Notes: generated by a model from the letters alone, not told the origin. A stretch of DNA of 64,000 bases from Devosia crocina (GCF_900116545.1 NZ_FPCK01000001.1:620001-684000); one strand, 5' to 3'. Counted from the first letter of the stretch, positions 7,403-16,200 are shown. Program-made: numbers and translations.

Positions 7403-8560
7403 ATGAAGCGCATCACCTGCGCCGAGCGGCCGGACTGGCGCGACAAGGCCCGGACCGTTGGATTTGGCTTTCACGAGATGTATGGCGAGCCCTATTGGCT
7501 TGATGATGCTGCCTATGTCTTTGCTCTCGACGAGATCGAACAGGCCATAGAAGAGCCTAGCCAGGAACTGCACGAAATGTGCATGGACCTGGTGGGCGAT
7601 ATCGTGGAGAGCGAGGAAAAGCTCGAGCGCCTTGCCGTACCGGCGGAACTGCGGGACCTGGTGCGCGATTCCTGGCGGCGGGGCGACAGGCACCTTTATG
7701 GCCGCTTCGATCTTGCCTATGACGGCACGGGTCCGGCCAAGCTTCTTGAATACAATGCCGACACACCGACGTCGATCTTCGAGACCGCCTACTTCCAGTA
7801 CAACTGGCTGACCGATCAGATCGAGGCTGGCGTGCTCCCCCAAGACGCAGACCAGTTCAACTCGGTGCAGGAAAGCCTGGTCGAGGCGTTTTCCAGCTTC
7901 TCCCAGGGGCCGATCTTTCATTTTGCGGCAATGACCGAGAATGAAGAAGATCGCGGTACCACGGTCTATCTCATGGATTGCGCTACCCAGGCCGGGCATC
8001 GCGTCGAACTGCTGGATATCAAGGATATCGGGATCGATGCGCTTGGGCGCTTCACTGATCTCGGGGATCGCGTGATCGATCGCTGCTTCAAGCTCTATCC
8101 TTGGGAGTTCATGCTGCGCGAGACCTTCGCGCCTTATCTGCCAAGGTCCGGGCGTGTTTTCGTCGAGCCGGCCTGGAAGTCAGTTTTGTCCAACAAGGGC
8201 CTGCTGCCGCTGCTTTGGGAGCGCTACAAGGGCCACCCCAATCTGCTCCCGGCTTTCTTTGATGGCGATGACGCGGCCTCGACACTGACGAGCTATGTTC
8301 GCAAGCCGCTTCTGTCGCGGGAAGGCGAGAATGTCACGATCTTCGCGGAGGGAGCCGAGTTGGCTACAGCGCCGGGACACTATGGTGCAGAGGGATATGT
8401 GATCCAGCAATATGCGCCGCTGTTTCGAAGCGATGGTGGCTTTGCCGTTCTGGGCAGCTGGATCGTAGGGGATCGCGCCTGCGGCCTTGGCGTGCGCGAG
8501 GATCGCTCCCGCATCACGGCCAATCTTTCCCGCTTCGTTCCTCATGTCATTCTCGACTGA
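7403..8560 (+). CDS. yjfC: Glutathionylspermidine synthase-like ATP-grasp protein (YjfC)
   Basis: This 385-residue protein matches the C-terminal synthetase domain of glutathionylspermidine synthase (Gsp_synth family) without the amidase domain. Recognisable parts are DLAYDGTGPAKLLEYNADTPTSIFE, an early conserved acidic/Asn patch, and the glycine-rich C-terminal segment VIQQYAPLFRSDGGFAVLGSWIVG. ATP-grasp enzymes form amide bonds using an acyl phosphate; the substrates of YjfC/YgiC are not known. The gene begins 3 bp after yjfM and closes the operon. Confidence 0.88.
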   Translation: MKRITCAERPDWRDKARTVGFGFHEMYGEPYWLDDAAYVFALDEIEQAIEEPSQELHEMCMDLVGDIVESEEKLERLAVPAELRDLVRDSWRRGDRHLYGRFDLAYDGTGPAKLLEYNADTPTSIFETAYFQYNWLTDQIEAGVLPQDADQFNSVQESLVEAFSSFSQGPIFHFAAMTENEEDRGTTVYLMDCATQAGHRVELLDIKDIGIDALGRFTDLGDRVIDRCFKLYPWEFMLRETFAPYLPRSGRVFVEPAWKSVLSNKGLLPLLWERYKGHPNLLPAFFDGDDAASTLTSYVRKPLLSREGENVTIFAEGAELATAPGHYGAEGYVIQQYAPLFRSDGGFAVLGSWIVGDRACGLGVREDRSRITANLSRFVPHVILD

Positions 8561-8631
8561 CAAGAAAGAGGTTGGCTTTCCCCCTGCAAGTGCAGCATGA
8601 AACCGGCGGGGCTCGGGAACCGTTTCTCACC

Positions 8632-8654
8632 TGCAGGGTAGTACTTGCCCTGCA
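8632..8654. other. Inverted repeat upstream of the glycosyltransferase
   Basis: The arms TGCAGGG and CCCTGCA are separated by nine bases in the 120-bp gap between yjfC and the glycosyltransferase. There is no T tract. It could be an operator or a weak terminator. Confidence 0.35.
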
Positions 8655-8680
8655 TTTCCCACACGTCCTGAGGGCACTTC

Positions 8681-9967
8681 TTGCGCATCGCGTTTTTTAT
8701 CCAGCCCTTGCAGGGGCATCTCGGGCCAGCGACGCATCTCGCGGCAGCGCTGGTGGCACGCGGGCATGAGTGCTTCCTCGTGCATCATCCTGATATTGTG
8801 CCCGACGATGTATTCAGGTCCATTGCAATAGATTCCACGGAGGCGAACTGGACGCCGGCGGGTTACATTCGCCACGCGCGATCATCTGGCCTGCCATTTG
8901 GCGTTCTGCGCCTCGTCCGCGATATGGCAGCAATGACGGACACGCTGTGCCGGCTTGGCCCCGATCTCTTGCGGGCTCACGGTATCGATGCTGTGGTGTC
9001 AGACCAGCTCGAACCGGCCGGTGCGCTGGTGGCCGGTCATCTGCAGCTTCCCTTTATTACGCTTGCGGCCGCTCACCCCATCAATCGCGAACCCCTGGTG
9101 CCGCTGCCGGTGCTCGACTGGCCGTATGAGGACAGCGATAAAGCAATCGAACGCAACAGAGTGGGTGCCTGGATTGCCGACAAGCTGACGGCCGGACATG
9201 ATCAGGTTGTCAGGGCATGGGCAGAGCGGTGGAACCTGCCCGGACGCAGTAACGTGGTGGACTGCCTTTCGCCTCTGGCTGATATCACGCAACTGGTGCG
9301 GCAACTCGATTTCCCACGCCGCGCCTTGCCGCCGACTTTCCACTATGTGGGCCCTATACGCGGGGGTCGTCCGCCGCAGAAGCGGGTCAAGAAGGCACCA
9401 GGCACCCAGCCACTGGTGTTTGCATCCCTCGGTACGCTCCAAAACCACCGATTGCGCCTTTTTCAGCGGATTGCGAAGGCGTGCCGCGCTAACGGAGTGC
9501 GCCTGATCCTGTCGCATGCCAATGGGCTTTCACCACGACAGGCGGCGAGCATCGATGCTGACGAGGTTGTTCCCTGGGTAGACCAGGAGCAGATTCTTTC
9601 CCAGGCTGACGCCGTGATTACCCATGGCGGCCTCAATACCGTGCTTGATGCGCTGGCAGTCGGCTTGCCGATCCTCTGCATCCCGCTTGCCTTCGAGCAG
9701 CCCGGGGTTGGAGCGCGGCTCGAAAGGGCAGGGGTGGGCAAGGTCCTCCGCGCTTCGGCCAGTACGAACCACGTCGCCTCGGCGCTTGGCGAATTGCTGA
9801 CTGACCCGCGGTATCGTACCGCAGCAGAAACCATGGCGGCTCATATCCGGCTGTCGGGCGGTGCCGCTAAAGCTGCCGGCATCGTCGAGTGCGCGATCAT
9901 GGATGCTCGTAGCCGGCACGGTCATGATGACGCGATAAAGCAAGCCAGTCCGGCTTGTTCGCTCTAG
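8681..9967 (+). CDS. GT1-family glycosyltransferase, CrtX/MGT-like
   Basis: The 428-residue protein has a GT-B fold layout. The N-terminal half begins RIAFFIQPLQGHLGPATHLAAALVARGHE, as in macrolide and zeaxanthin glucosyltransferases. The C-terminal half has the UDP-sugar binding motif ADAVITHGGLNTVLDALAVG followed by LPILCIPLAFEQPGVGARLE, with the donor-site HGG and EQ. The acceptor is unknown. No carotenoid gene is nearby, so a CrtX role is not supported by context and a glycolipid or natural product is equally possible. The start is TTG at 8681, with GAGGG 6 to 10 bases upstream; no earlier ATG gives the N-terminal motif. It converges on the SDR gene, leaving only 10 bp between the stops. 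Confidence 0.82.
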   Translation: MRIAFFIQPLQGHLGPATHLAAALVARGHECFLVHHPDIVPDDVFRSIAIDSTEANWTPAGYIRHARSSGLPFGVLRLVRDMAAMTDTLCRLGPDLLRAHGIDAVVSDQLEPAGALVAGHLQLPFITLAAAHPINREPLVPLPVLDWPYEDSDKAIERNRVGAWIADKLTAGHDQVVRAWAERWNLPGRSNVVDCLSPLADITQLVRQLDFPRRALPPTFHYVGPIRGGRPPQKRVKKAPGTQPLVFASLGTLQNHRLRLFQRIAKACRANGVRLILSHANGLSPRQAASIDADEVVPWVDQEQILSQADAVITHGGLNTVLDALAVGLPILCIPLAFEQPGVGARLERAGVGKVLRASASTNHVASALGELLTDPRYRTAAETMAAHIRLSGGAAKAAGIVECAIMDARSRHGHDDAIKQASPACSL

Positions 9968-9973
9968 GTCGTC

Positions 9974-9995
9974 ATGATCAGATCGATCTGATCAT
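9974..9995. other. 22-bp perfect palindrome at a convergent gene junction
   Basis: Each half-arm is ATGATCAGATC and its exact complement follows directly. It overlaps the SDR stop codon and lies 7 bp after the glycosyltransferase stop. It could be a compact bidirectional terminator or a protein site. Confidence 0.5.
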
Positions 9996-10763
9996 CCCGC
10001 CATCGATGCGGATCAGGCTGCCCGTGATGTAGGACGCGCGCTCGCTGGCAAGGAAAGCGACGGCGTCGGCCAGTTCTTCGGGGCGCCCATAGCGGCCGGC
10101 TGGGATGGTGGCAATCGATTGCGCGCGGACCTCTTCAACACTTTTGCCCAGACGCTTGGCAGTGGCCTCGTCCAATTGGTCGACCCGGTCGGTATGAATG
10201 CGGCCCTGAACGATGGTGTTGACGGTGATGTTGTCGGCCGCGACTTCGGCTGCAAGGGTCTTGTTCCAGCCCAGGAGCGACTGACGAAGGGCATTGGAGA
10301 TAGCAAGACGCGGGATGGGAGCTTCGACACCGGACGAGGTCAGGGTAATCAGGCGGCCCCATTTTTTCTCCCGCATTGCGGGCAAGAGAGCCTGTGCAAT
10401 CGAGATCAGCGGCGTAACCATGATCTCGAACTGGCGGAGGAAATCCTCAGGCGCCAGACTTGCCGCTTCGCCGGGAGGCGGGCCGCCCGAATTGCCGATG
10501 AGAATATCGGCGCCGCCTTCAGCGAGGATGGCCTTGGTGAACGACCCTACCGACATGCGGTCTGCCAGATCGAGACTCTGCGCCGAAATGCTGCCGCCGG
10601 CGCCGGGCGTCAGCTGATCGTTGAGCGCGAGAATGGCGTCGGTGGTGCGAGCGCCGCCGATGACGGTTGCGCCTTCGTTGGCGAGAGCGACCGCGATGGC
10701 GGCGCCGAGGCCCTTGCTGGCGCCGAGGACAACGGCGCGGCGATTTTCAAGACCGAGCTTCAT
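9978..10763 (-). CDS. SDR family oxidoreductase, atypical active site
   Basis: The 261-residue protein has a Rossmann fold with the N-terminal nucleotide motif [10 protein letters not shown] and the C-terminal [17 protein letters not shown] ending of short-chain dehydrogenases. The catalytic Ser is present (LTSSG, residues 143-144), but the YxxxK pair is replaced by Leu153 and Asn157 ([10 protein letters not shown]). This divergent pattern occurs in an SDR subclade found in sugar catabolic operons. It starts inside the end of the upstream lyase gene (4-bp overlap) and is the last gene of the operon. It may be a sugar or keto-acid dehydrogenase with altered chemistry, or catalytically inactive. 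Confidence 0.85.
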   Translation of the reverse strand: MKLGLENRRAVVLGASKGLGAAIAVALANEGATVIGGARTTDAILALNDQLTPGAGGSISAQSLDLADRMSVGSFTKAILAEGGADILIGNSGGPPPGEAASLAPEDFLRQFEIMVTPLISIAQALLPAMREKKWGRLITLTSSGVEAPIPRLAISNALRQSLLGWNKTLAAEVAADNITVNTIVQGRIHTDRVDQLDEATAKRLGKSVEEVRAQSIATIPAGRYGRPEELADAVAFLASERASYITGSLIRIDGGMIRSI

Positions 10764-11686
10764 GCGCTGATCTCCGCGAGGCGCTTGCTCTGGCGCGCGA
10801 GGAGGCGTTCGACATCGGCGATATCCCCGGGAGAAAGCGCGGCACCAGGTTTGCGCAAAGCGGCCGAGGCGATGACGCCGCGTTTGGCGAGGACGTATTT
10901 TCTTGCAGCAAGACCAATGCCTTGCTGCTGTTCGTAGCGGGCAAGAGGGAGGTAGGCGTCGAAGAGGTCATGGGCCCGTTCGATCTCGCCCTTGCCGTAG
11001 TTTTCCACCACGCCGACCATCATTTCTGGAAAGCAGAAACCGGTCATCGCACCGTCGGCACCGCGACCCATTTCCTCCGGGAGGAATAGTCCGCCATTCC
11101 CGCAAAGAATTGAAATTCTTCGCGTTTCACCCTTGTCGCTCGAGGCGCGCAGCGCCGTGATCTTGGCAAGACCCGGCCAATCCTCGTGCTTAAGCATAAC
11201 GCAGGTGGGGACGTCGCGGATGATGCGATCGATAACCTTGGGAGCGATGGTGACATTGGTGGTCAGCGGGTAATCCTGCAGCACCCAGGGGGTTTGGCCG
11301 AGGGCTTCGCCGACGGAGAGGTAGAAGGCGTAGGCTTGGTCGTCGGTTTTTGTGGTCCATGGTGGGGCGACCATGACGCCGGCAGCGCCCATTTCCATAA
11401 CCGAATCAGCGAGTTCGCGCATCGGGGCGAGGCCGGGGGCGGTGACGCCGACGACGACGGGGACATTGGCGCGGGCGATGACCCGGCGGGCGATTTCGCG
11501 AGATTCCTCGGAGGTGAGTTTGGGGGCTTCGCCGAGCTGACCGAGAATGGTGAGGCCGGTCACGCCTTTTTCCTCGTAGAAATCAACCATGCGGTCAACG
11601 CTTGCCCAATCGACTTCGCCCGCATCGGAAAATGGAGTAACTGCAATGACATAGACGCCTTTGGCGGCTTCGTTCAACAAGGGCAT
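10760..11686 (-). CDS. Dihydrodipicolinate synthase-family lyase/dehydratase
   Basis: This is a 308-residue TIM barrel of the DapA/NanA class I aldolase family. The Schiff-base lysine is Lys166 (CVMLKHED), with Tyr139 (VLQDYP) as the proton-shuttling residue and the ligand loop [12 protein letters not shown] replacing the GTTGE of DapA. With an IlvD/Edd dehydratase in the same operon, a role on a 2-keto-3-deoxy sugar acid is likely, either aldol cleavage or dehydration as for L-2-keto-3-deoxyarabonate. The exact sugar is an open question. Neighbours are the amidohydrolase upstream (21-bp gap) and the SDR downstream (4-bp overlap). Confidence 0.87.
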   Translation of the reverse strand: MPLLNEAAKGVYVIAVTPFSDAGEVDWASVDRMVDFYEEKGVTGLTILGQLGEAPKLTSEESREIARRVIARANVPVVVGVTAPGLAPMRELADSVMEMGAAGVMVAPPWTTKTDDQAYAFYLSVGEALGQTPWVLQDYPLTTNVTIAPKVIDRIIRDVPTCVMLKHEDWPGLAKITALRASSDKGETRRISILCGNGGLFLPEEMGRGADGAMTGFCFPEMMVGVVENYGKGEIERAHDLFDAYLPLARYEQQQGIGLAARKYVLAKRGVIASAALRKPGAALSPGDIADVERLLARQSKRLAEISA

Positions 11687-11707
11687 CGGGCTTCTCCGGG
11701 TGAGTGG

Positions 11708-12568
11708 TCAGTGCGAGAAATAGAGGGCTTGGGCATTGTCGACGAAGGTGGCCGCATGGGTTTTTTCCGGCAAGGCGGCGCAGGTGAGGGCGATGAGATC
11801 ATCGTCTTCCGGGACCGCACTATAAAGCTCGGTATGGGGCCAATCGGTGGCCCATAAGAGGCGGTTTGGATAGCATCTGGCCAGCACTTCGAGGGTGTTT
11901 TCGAGTTTTTGCTGACCAAGTGCGTCCGTCAGTCGATAGGGCGCGGAAATCTTGACATAGACCCGCCCCGTATCGAGCGCTCGCATGAGGTCGTCGAGTG
12001 CAGGACCTGGTGCATCGAGCCGCATGAATGCCAGATGGTCGATGACGCCGAGGAGGTCGTGGCGACCGGTCAATTCGGCGACGGCTCTGATGGCTTCGGG
12101 CCCGACCTGGAACTGGGCGTGCCAGCCGAGGGCGCGCATGCGGGGTGCGAGCGCGTCGAGCGCGTCGAAACCGATGCCCGACTTGTTGCGCAGATTGAAG
12201 CGGATGCCCCGGACGCCGAGTGCATCGAACCGGCGAAGGTCCGCGTCGGGTGTTTCGGGCGGTACCACGATGATGCCGCGCAGGCGATCGCCGTGCGCGG
12301 CGAGGGCCGAAAGGAGGACGCGGTTGTCGAGGCCATAGACGCTCGGTTGCACCAGAACGCCGCGGCCGATGTTGAAGCATTCGGCCAGGGCGAGCCAATC
12401 GTCGATGGTCCGGATGTGCGGCGTATAGCTGCGCGGAGAGGCCAGAGGCGCCTGGTGCGCAAAGACGTGGAAATGGGTGTCACAGGTGTTGTCCGGCAGC
12501 CGGATGCCAGAAGGGTTGCGCAGGGGGCACGGCGGCAGGCACAAGGGCGCGTCGAGAACCTCAGCCAC
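11708..12568 (-). CDS. Amidohydrolase family protein, probable sugar lactonase (COG3618-like)
   Basis: This 286-residue TIM-barrel metal-dependent hydrolase has the N-terminal metal motif DTHFHVF, a mid-protein GVIDHLAF and the C-terminal LLWATDWPH containing the catalytic Asp. The family includes 2-pyrone-4,6-dicarboxylate hydrolase, 4-sulfomuconolactonase and L-fucono-1,5-lactonase. In an operon with a sugar-acid dehydratase the lactonase role is the best fit: it would open the aldonolactone made by a sugar dehydrogenase. The start overlaps the dehydratase stop by 8 bp. The substrate is inferred from context only. Confidence 0.82.
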   Translation of the reverse strand: MAEVLDAPLCLPPCPLRNPSGIRLPDNTCDTHFHVFAHQAPLASPRSYTPHIRTIDDWLALAECFNIGRGVLVQPSVYGLDNRVLLSALAAHGDRLRGIIVVPPETPDADLRRFDALGVRGIRFNLRNKSGIGFDALDALAPRMRALGWHAQFQVGPEAIRAVAELTGRHDLLGVIDHLAFMRLDAPGPALDDLMRALDTGRVYVKISAPYRLTDALGQQKLENTLEVLARCYPNRLLWATDWPHTELYSAVPEDDDLIALTCAALPEKTHAATFVDNAQALYFSH

Positions 12569-14258
12569 GGGCGGATGCCATCAGGAAATCGAAATCCACG
12601 CCATCATCTGCCTGGGTGACGTGGCGGTCGTAAAGCTGGGCATAGCCGCGTTCCGGGGCAGGTGGCGGCGGGGGCAGGGCCTTCATGCGGTTTTCGAGCT
12701 CGGCAGCATCGACCAGGAGTTCGAGCTGCCGGTTGGGAACGTCAAGGCGGATGCGGTCCCCTGTGCGCACGGCGGCGAGCGGGCCGCCGTCGGCTGCTTC
12801 GGGCGTGATGTGGAGCACCACAGTGCCGAAGGCCGTGCCGCTCATGCGGGCATCGGATATGCGGACCATGTCCTTGACGCCCTGGCGCGCCAGGTGGCGG
12901 GGAATGGGGATATAGCCTGCCTCGGGCATGCCCGGTGCCCCCTTGGGCCCGGCATTGCGCAAGACGAGGACGTCGTCGGCGGCAATATCGAGACTGGTGT
13001 CTTCGAGCCGCTGGGTCATGTCTTCGACGGATTCGAAGACAACGGCGCGCCCCTCATGCACCTGCAGGTTTGGATCGGCCGCGGAATGCTTGATGACGGC
13101 GCCGCGCGGAGCAAGATTACCCGAAAGAACCGCAATGGCGCCCGACCGGGAGATGGGGTTGGCGCGTGGACGAATGACCTGTTCTTCGAAGCGCACCGGC
13201 AGGCCGGCAATGGCATCGCCCAGGGTGCCGCCAAAGGCGCGCGGCGCGGACAGATCGAGCAGATCGGTCAATTCCGAAAGGAGGCGCGGGACGCCGCCGG
13301 CAGCATGGAACTCGCCCATATAGCCGCTGCCGGAGGGTTTCAGATCGACCAGAACCGGCACCTGACGGCCGATACGGTCGAACTCGGCTAGATCGAGCTT
13401 CATGCCGAGCCGGCCATAGATGGCGGCAAGATGCACCACGGCATTGGTGGAGCCGCCGAGCGCCTGGAGGGTGACAAGGCCGTTGCGCAAAGCGTTCGTG
13501 CTCAGCACCTGGGCGGTGGTGAGACCGGTTTCGGTCATCGCCACAGCGGCGCGTCCGGTTTCCTCGGCGAGCCTTGCGCGCTCGGAAGATGTTGCGGGCG
13601 CTGAACCCGACATGGGCAAGGTAAGGCCCATGGCTTCAACCATTGCGGCCATGGTCGAGGCCGTGCCCATGACGGTGCATGTGCCCACGGAACTGGCAAG
13701 GCGGCCATTGATCTCGGCGATCTCTTCGCCACTGATCGCATCGGCACGGTATTGCGCCCAAAGGCGGCGGCAATCGGTGCAGGCCCCGAGGCGTTCGCCG
13801 CGATGATTGCCGGTATCCATGGGGCCAGTGGGCAAGATGATGGCGGGCACTTCGCTCGATGCGGCAGCCATGACTTGGGCGGGGATCGTCTTGTCGCAGC
13901 CGCCGATCAGGATCACTGCATCCATGGGTTGGGCGCGCACCATTTCCTCGGTTTCCATGGCCATCAGATTGCGCAGGAACATAGAGGTGGGCGAGGCGAA
14001 ACTCTCGTGTATCGACATGGTGGGAAACACCATGGGCATGCCGCCGGCGAGCATGACCCCGCGCTTGGCTGCCTCGATCAACTGCGGAACGTTGCCGTGG
14101 CAGGGATTGTAGTCCGAATAGGTGTTGGAAATGCCCACGATCGGGCGGTCGAGAGCATCATCGGAATAGCCCATGGCTTTGATGAATGCCTTGCGCAGGA
14201 AGAGGGAAAAATCCTGGTCGCCATAGCTCGTTAATCTTCTGCGAAGCCCGCGCGTCAC
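12561..14258 (-). CDS. IlvD/Edd family dehydratase, probable aldonate dehydratase
   Basis: The 565-residue protein has the Fe-S-coordinating cysteine motifs of the family (SDYNPCHGNVP, LIGGCDKTIPA, GACTDC) and the C-terminal SDARMSGTAFGTVVLHITPEA block. It is closer to L-arabinonate/D-xylonate dehydratases than to biosynthetic IlvD in length and in the early IGISNTYSDYNPCHG wording. It would convert an aldonate to a 2-keto-3-deoxy sugar acid. It is the first gene of the minus-strand operon, so its promoter lies in the 14259-14459 region with a GntR-type site 64 bp upstream. Branched-chain biosynthesis is less likely given the neighbours. Confidence 0.88.
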   Translation of the reverse strand: MTRGLRRRLTSYGDQDFSLFLRKAFIKAMGYSDDALDRPIVGISNTYSDYNPCHGNVPQLIEAAKRGVMLAGGMPMVFPTMSIHESFASPTSMFLRNLMAMETEEMVRAQPMDAVILIGGCDKTIPAQVMAAASSEVPAIILPTGPMDTGNHRGERLGACTDCRRLWAQYRADAISGEEIAEINGRLASSVGTCTVMGTASTMAAMVEAMGLTLPMSGSAPATSSERARLAEETGRAAVAMTETGLTTAQVLSTNALRNGLVTLQALGGSTNAVVHLAAIYGRLGMKLDLAEFDRIGRQVPVLVDLKPSGSGYMGEFHAAGGVPRLLSELTDLLDLSAPRAFGGTLGDAIAGLPVRFEEQVIRPRANPISRSGAIAVLSGNLAPRGAVIKHSAADPNLQVHEGRAVVFESVEDMTQRLEDTSLDIAADDVLVLRNAGPKGAPGMPEAGYIPIPRHLARQGVKDMVRISDARMSGTAFGTVVLHITPEAADGGPLAAVRTGDRIRLDVPNRQLELLVDAAELENRMKALPPPPPAPERGYAQLYDRHVTQADDGVDFDFLMASARG

Positions 14259-14321
14259 CGCTATCCTCCCCGTCGCTGCATCTGCGACCCTTTTGCCTCA
14301 TTCCTACAACCAATCAGAAGA

Positions 14322-14450
14322 TTGTCAATAATAAGAGCGGCGAAAACCAAGCGAGCAATTGCGATAGTCGCGTATTCGCGCTTAAATTGCGGGTGATGCC
14401 CCGTGGTGGATCGGGTGAGCTGCGCCCTGTGTGGGTTTAATTATTGACAA
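14322..14450. promoter_or_regulatory. Divergent promoter region with two GntR-type sites
   Basis: TTGTCAATAA occurs at 14322-14331 and its reverse complement TTATTGACAA at 14441-14450. The second copy abuts the ribosome site of the oxidoreductase gene. Both resemble the TTGTCnACAA half-palindromes bound by FadR/VanR-type GntR proteins. Three further copies lie at 18232-18348. Confidence 0.6.
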
Positions 14451-14459
14451 GAGGTGGCT

Positions 14460-15461
14460 ATGCGGGTCGGACTGGTTGGAGCGGGATGGGTGACGCAATA
14501 TCATCTGCCGGCCTGGGCGCGTGTCGAGGGTGCGGAGGTCGTTGCGATCTGCGATCCGGACCCGGTGGCGCTGGCGCACCGGGCCGACGCCTATGGCGTT
14601 GCAGGGCGCTACGGGAGCCTGGCCGAAATGCTGGCAGCCGAACGGCTCGATGCGCTCGATATCGCGACGCCCCGGCGATTCCACGCTGAAAATGTGCGGG
14701 AAGGGGCGCGAGCCGGCTTGCCGATGCTTTGCCAGAAGCCGCTTGGAATCGATCTTGCCGAGGCCGAGGCGCTGGTCCGCGAGCTTGCAGCGGGTGTGCC
14801 GCTGATGGTGCACGAGAACTGGCGCTTTCGCCCCTATTATCGCCAATTGCGGCAGTGGCTCGTCGAAGGGCGGGTGGGCGAGATCAGCTCGATCCGGCTC
14901 GATTTCCATTCGAGCGGCATGATCTTGGGGGTCGACGGGGATAGGCCTGCACTGGTGCGCCAGCCGTTTTTCCGGGACGAAACGCGGCTCCTCGTGATGG
15001 AAGTGCTGATCCATCATCTCGATACGCTGCGCTATCTCTTTGGCGAGTTCGAGCTGCTGCGTGCATGGCTGGGCCGAAGCAATGACGAAATCCTTGGTGA
15101 AGACAGGGCTACGCTCTGGCTGAAGCGGCGAGGCAATGGGGTGCCTCTGGCGGTTTCGGGCAATCTGGCTGTGCATGGTGCGCCACCCGCGCCGAGCGAC
15201 CAGCTCTGGATCTATGGATCAGCCGGCACGGTGCATCTTGATGGCACGGTGCTGCGGCTATGGGGCCGAGAGGGAGGTGAGGCTTCGTTCGACCCCGCCG
15301 AGAGTTATCAGGCAGCCTATGATGGTGCGATCGCTCACTTCGTGGGGCAATTGCGCAGCGGTGGAGCATTTGAGACGTCGGCCGCGGACAATCTCGAAAC
15401 GCTGCGCCTTGTCGAGGCTGCCTATCAAAGCAGTGGATTTAAACCGGCGGACACAATCTGA
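14460..15461 (+). CDS. Gfo/Idh/MocA family oxidoreductase
   Basis: The 333-residue protein has an N-terminal Rossmann fold (VGLVGAGWVTQYHLPAW, ICDPDP, LDALDIATP) and the conserved CQKPLG lysine-proline motif of the family, followed by an alpha/beta substrate domain with HENWRFRPYYR. These enzymes oxidise sugars, sugar alcohols or inositols with NAD(P). It probably supplies the dehydrogenase step of the adjacent sugar-acid pathway. The ATG at 14460 follows GAGG at 14451; a GTG at 14454 is the longer alternative. It is followed 39 bp later by the GntR gene. Confidence 0.87.
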   Translation: MRVGLVGAGWVTQYHLPAWARVEGAEVVAICDPDPVALAHRADAYGVAGRYGSLAEMLAAERLDALDIATPRRFHAENVREGARAGLPMLCQKPLGIDLAEAEALVRELAAGVPLMVHENWRFRPYYRQLRQWLVEGRVGEISSIRLDFHSSGMILGVDGDRPALVRQPFFRDETRLLVMEVLIHHLDTLRYLFGEFELLRAWLGRSNDEILGEDRATLWLKRRGNGVPLAVSGNLAVHGAPPAPSDQLWIYGSAGTVHLDGTVLRLWGREGGEASFDPAESYQAAYDGAIAHFVGQLRSGGAFETSAADNLETLRLVEAAYQSSGFKPADTI

Positions 15462-15500
15462 TAAAGACAATGACCGCTTCTCGCGCCCGGACCTTTTGCC

Positions 15501-16157
15501 ATGGCTGATCAGATCATCGAGGACGAACTGGACGATGTGCGCATCGTGCGGGCGCTGGAGGAAGACATTATTTTTGGGCGGCTGGCGCCAGGTGCGCGGC
15601 TGACCGAAGATTCGCTGTTGTCGCGCTTCCCGGTGACCCGGCATTTCGTGCGGCAGGCGCTGGTGCAGCTCGAGCAGATGGGCATCATCGTGCGCGAGCG
15701 CAACAAGGGCGCAACGGTGCGCTCGCTGACCCCGGCGGAAGTGGAGCAGATTTATGCGGTGCGCGAACTGGTGCAGCGCCAGGCGGCGCTGATGATCCCA
15801 TTGCCGGCTTCCGAGAAGCTGATCCAGGATTTGCTGCTGATCCACAAGGAGCATGGCGAGCATATCGAAAGCGGTTATCTGCGCGGCGTGCACGAAACCA
15901 ATGACCGGTTTCACCTGACCCTGTTCGGCGCCTGCGGCAATAAGTATCTCGTGCAAACCATCGAGCTCTACATGCGCTACAGTCTGCCCGTGCGCGCCAA
16001 TTCCATGGCGGATCGCACGGCGCTCGATGTGTCCCATGGCCAGCACCGGCTGATGATCGAGATGCTGAGCGGGCGCGACAACTGGGTGCTGGCGCAGCTC
16101 TGCGTCGATCATCTGCAGCCGTCCAAGAAGCGGTATATCGGGCTGGTCGAGGGGTAG
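15501..16157 (+). CDS. GntR family regulator, FCD (FadR/VanR) subfamily
   Basis: This 218-residue regulator has an N-terminal winged helix (residues about 12-75: IFGRLAPGARLTEDSLLSRFPVTRHFVRQALVQLEQMGII) and a helical FCD ligand domain (YAVRELVQRQAALMI, HETNDRFHLTLFGACGN, GQHRLMIEML). FCD domains usually bind carboxylic acids through a metal, which fits sugar acids as effectors. It lies inside the locus and is the obvious reader of the TTGTC(A/G)ATAA sites in the two flanking divergent promoters. The ribosome site is weak. Confidence 0.9.
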   Translation: MADQIIEDELDDVRIVRALEEDIIFGRLAPGARLTEDSLLSRFPVTRHFVRQALVQLEQMGIIVRERNKGATVRSLTPAEVEQIYAVRELVQRQAALMIPLPASEKLIQDLLLIHKEHGEHIESGYLRGVHETNDRFHLTLFGACGNKYLVQTIELYMRYSLPVRANSMADRTALDVSHGQHRLMIEMLSGRDNWVLAQLCVDHLQPSKKRYIGLVEG

Positions 16158-16175
16158 GCGCATCGGCGCTGAGTT

Positions 16176-16200
16176 GGAACTCGACGAGACAAGGAACGTT
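16176..16200 (+). promoter_or_regulatory. EcfG-type general stress promoter
   Basis: GGAAC (16176-16180) is followed after exactly 16 bases by CGTT (16197-16200), the consensus of alphaproteobacterial EcfG promoters. It lies 26 bp before the start of the DUF3072 gene, which fits a stress function. Confidence 0.65.

Noticed and set aside
12477..13391. 304-residue plus-strand ORF over the dehydratase
   Set aside because: No domain is visible and it lies fully opposite a well-matched IlvD/Edd gene. High GC explains the open frame.
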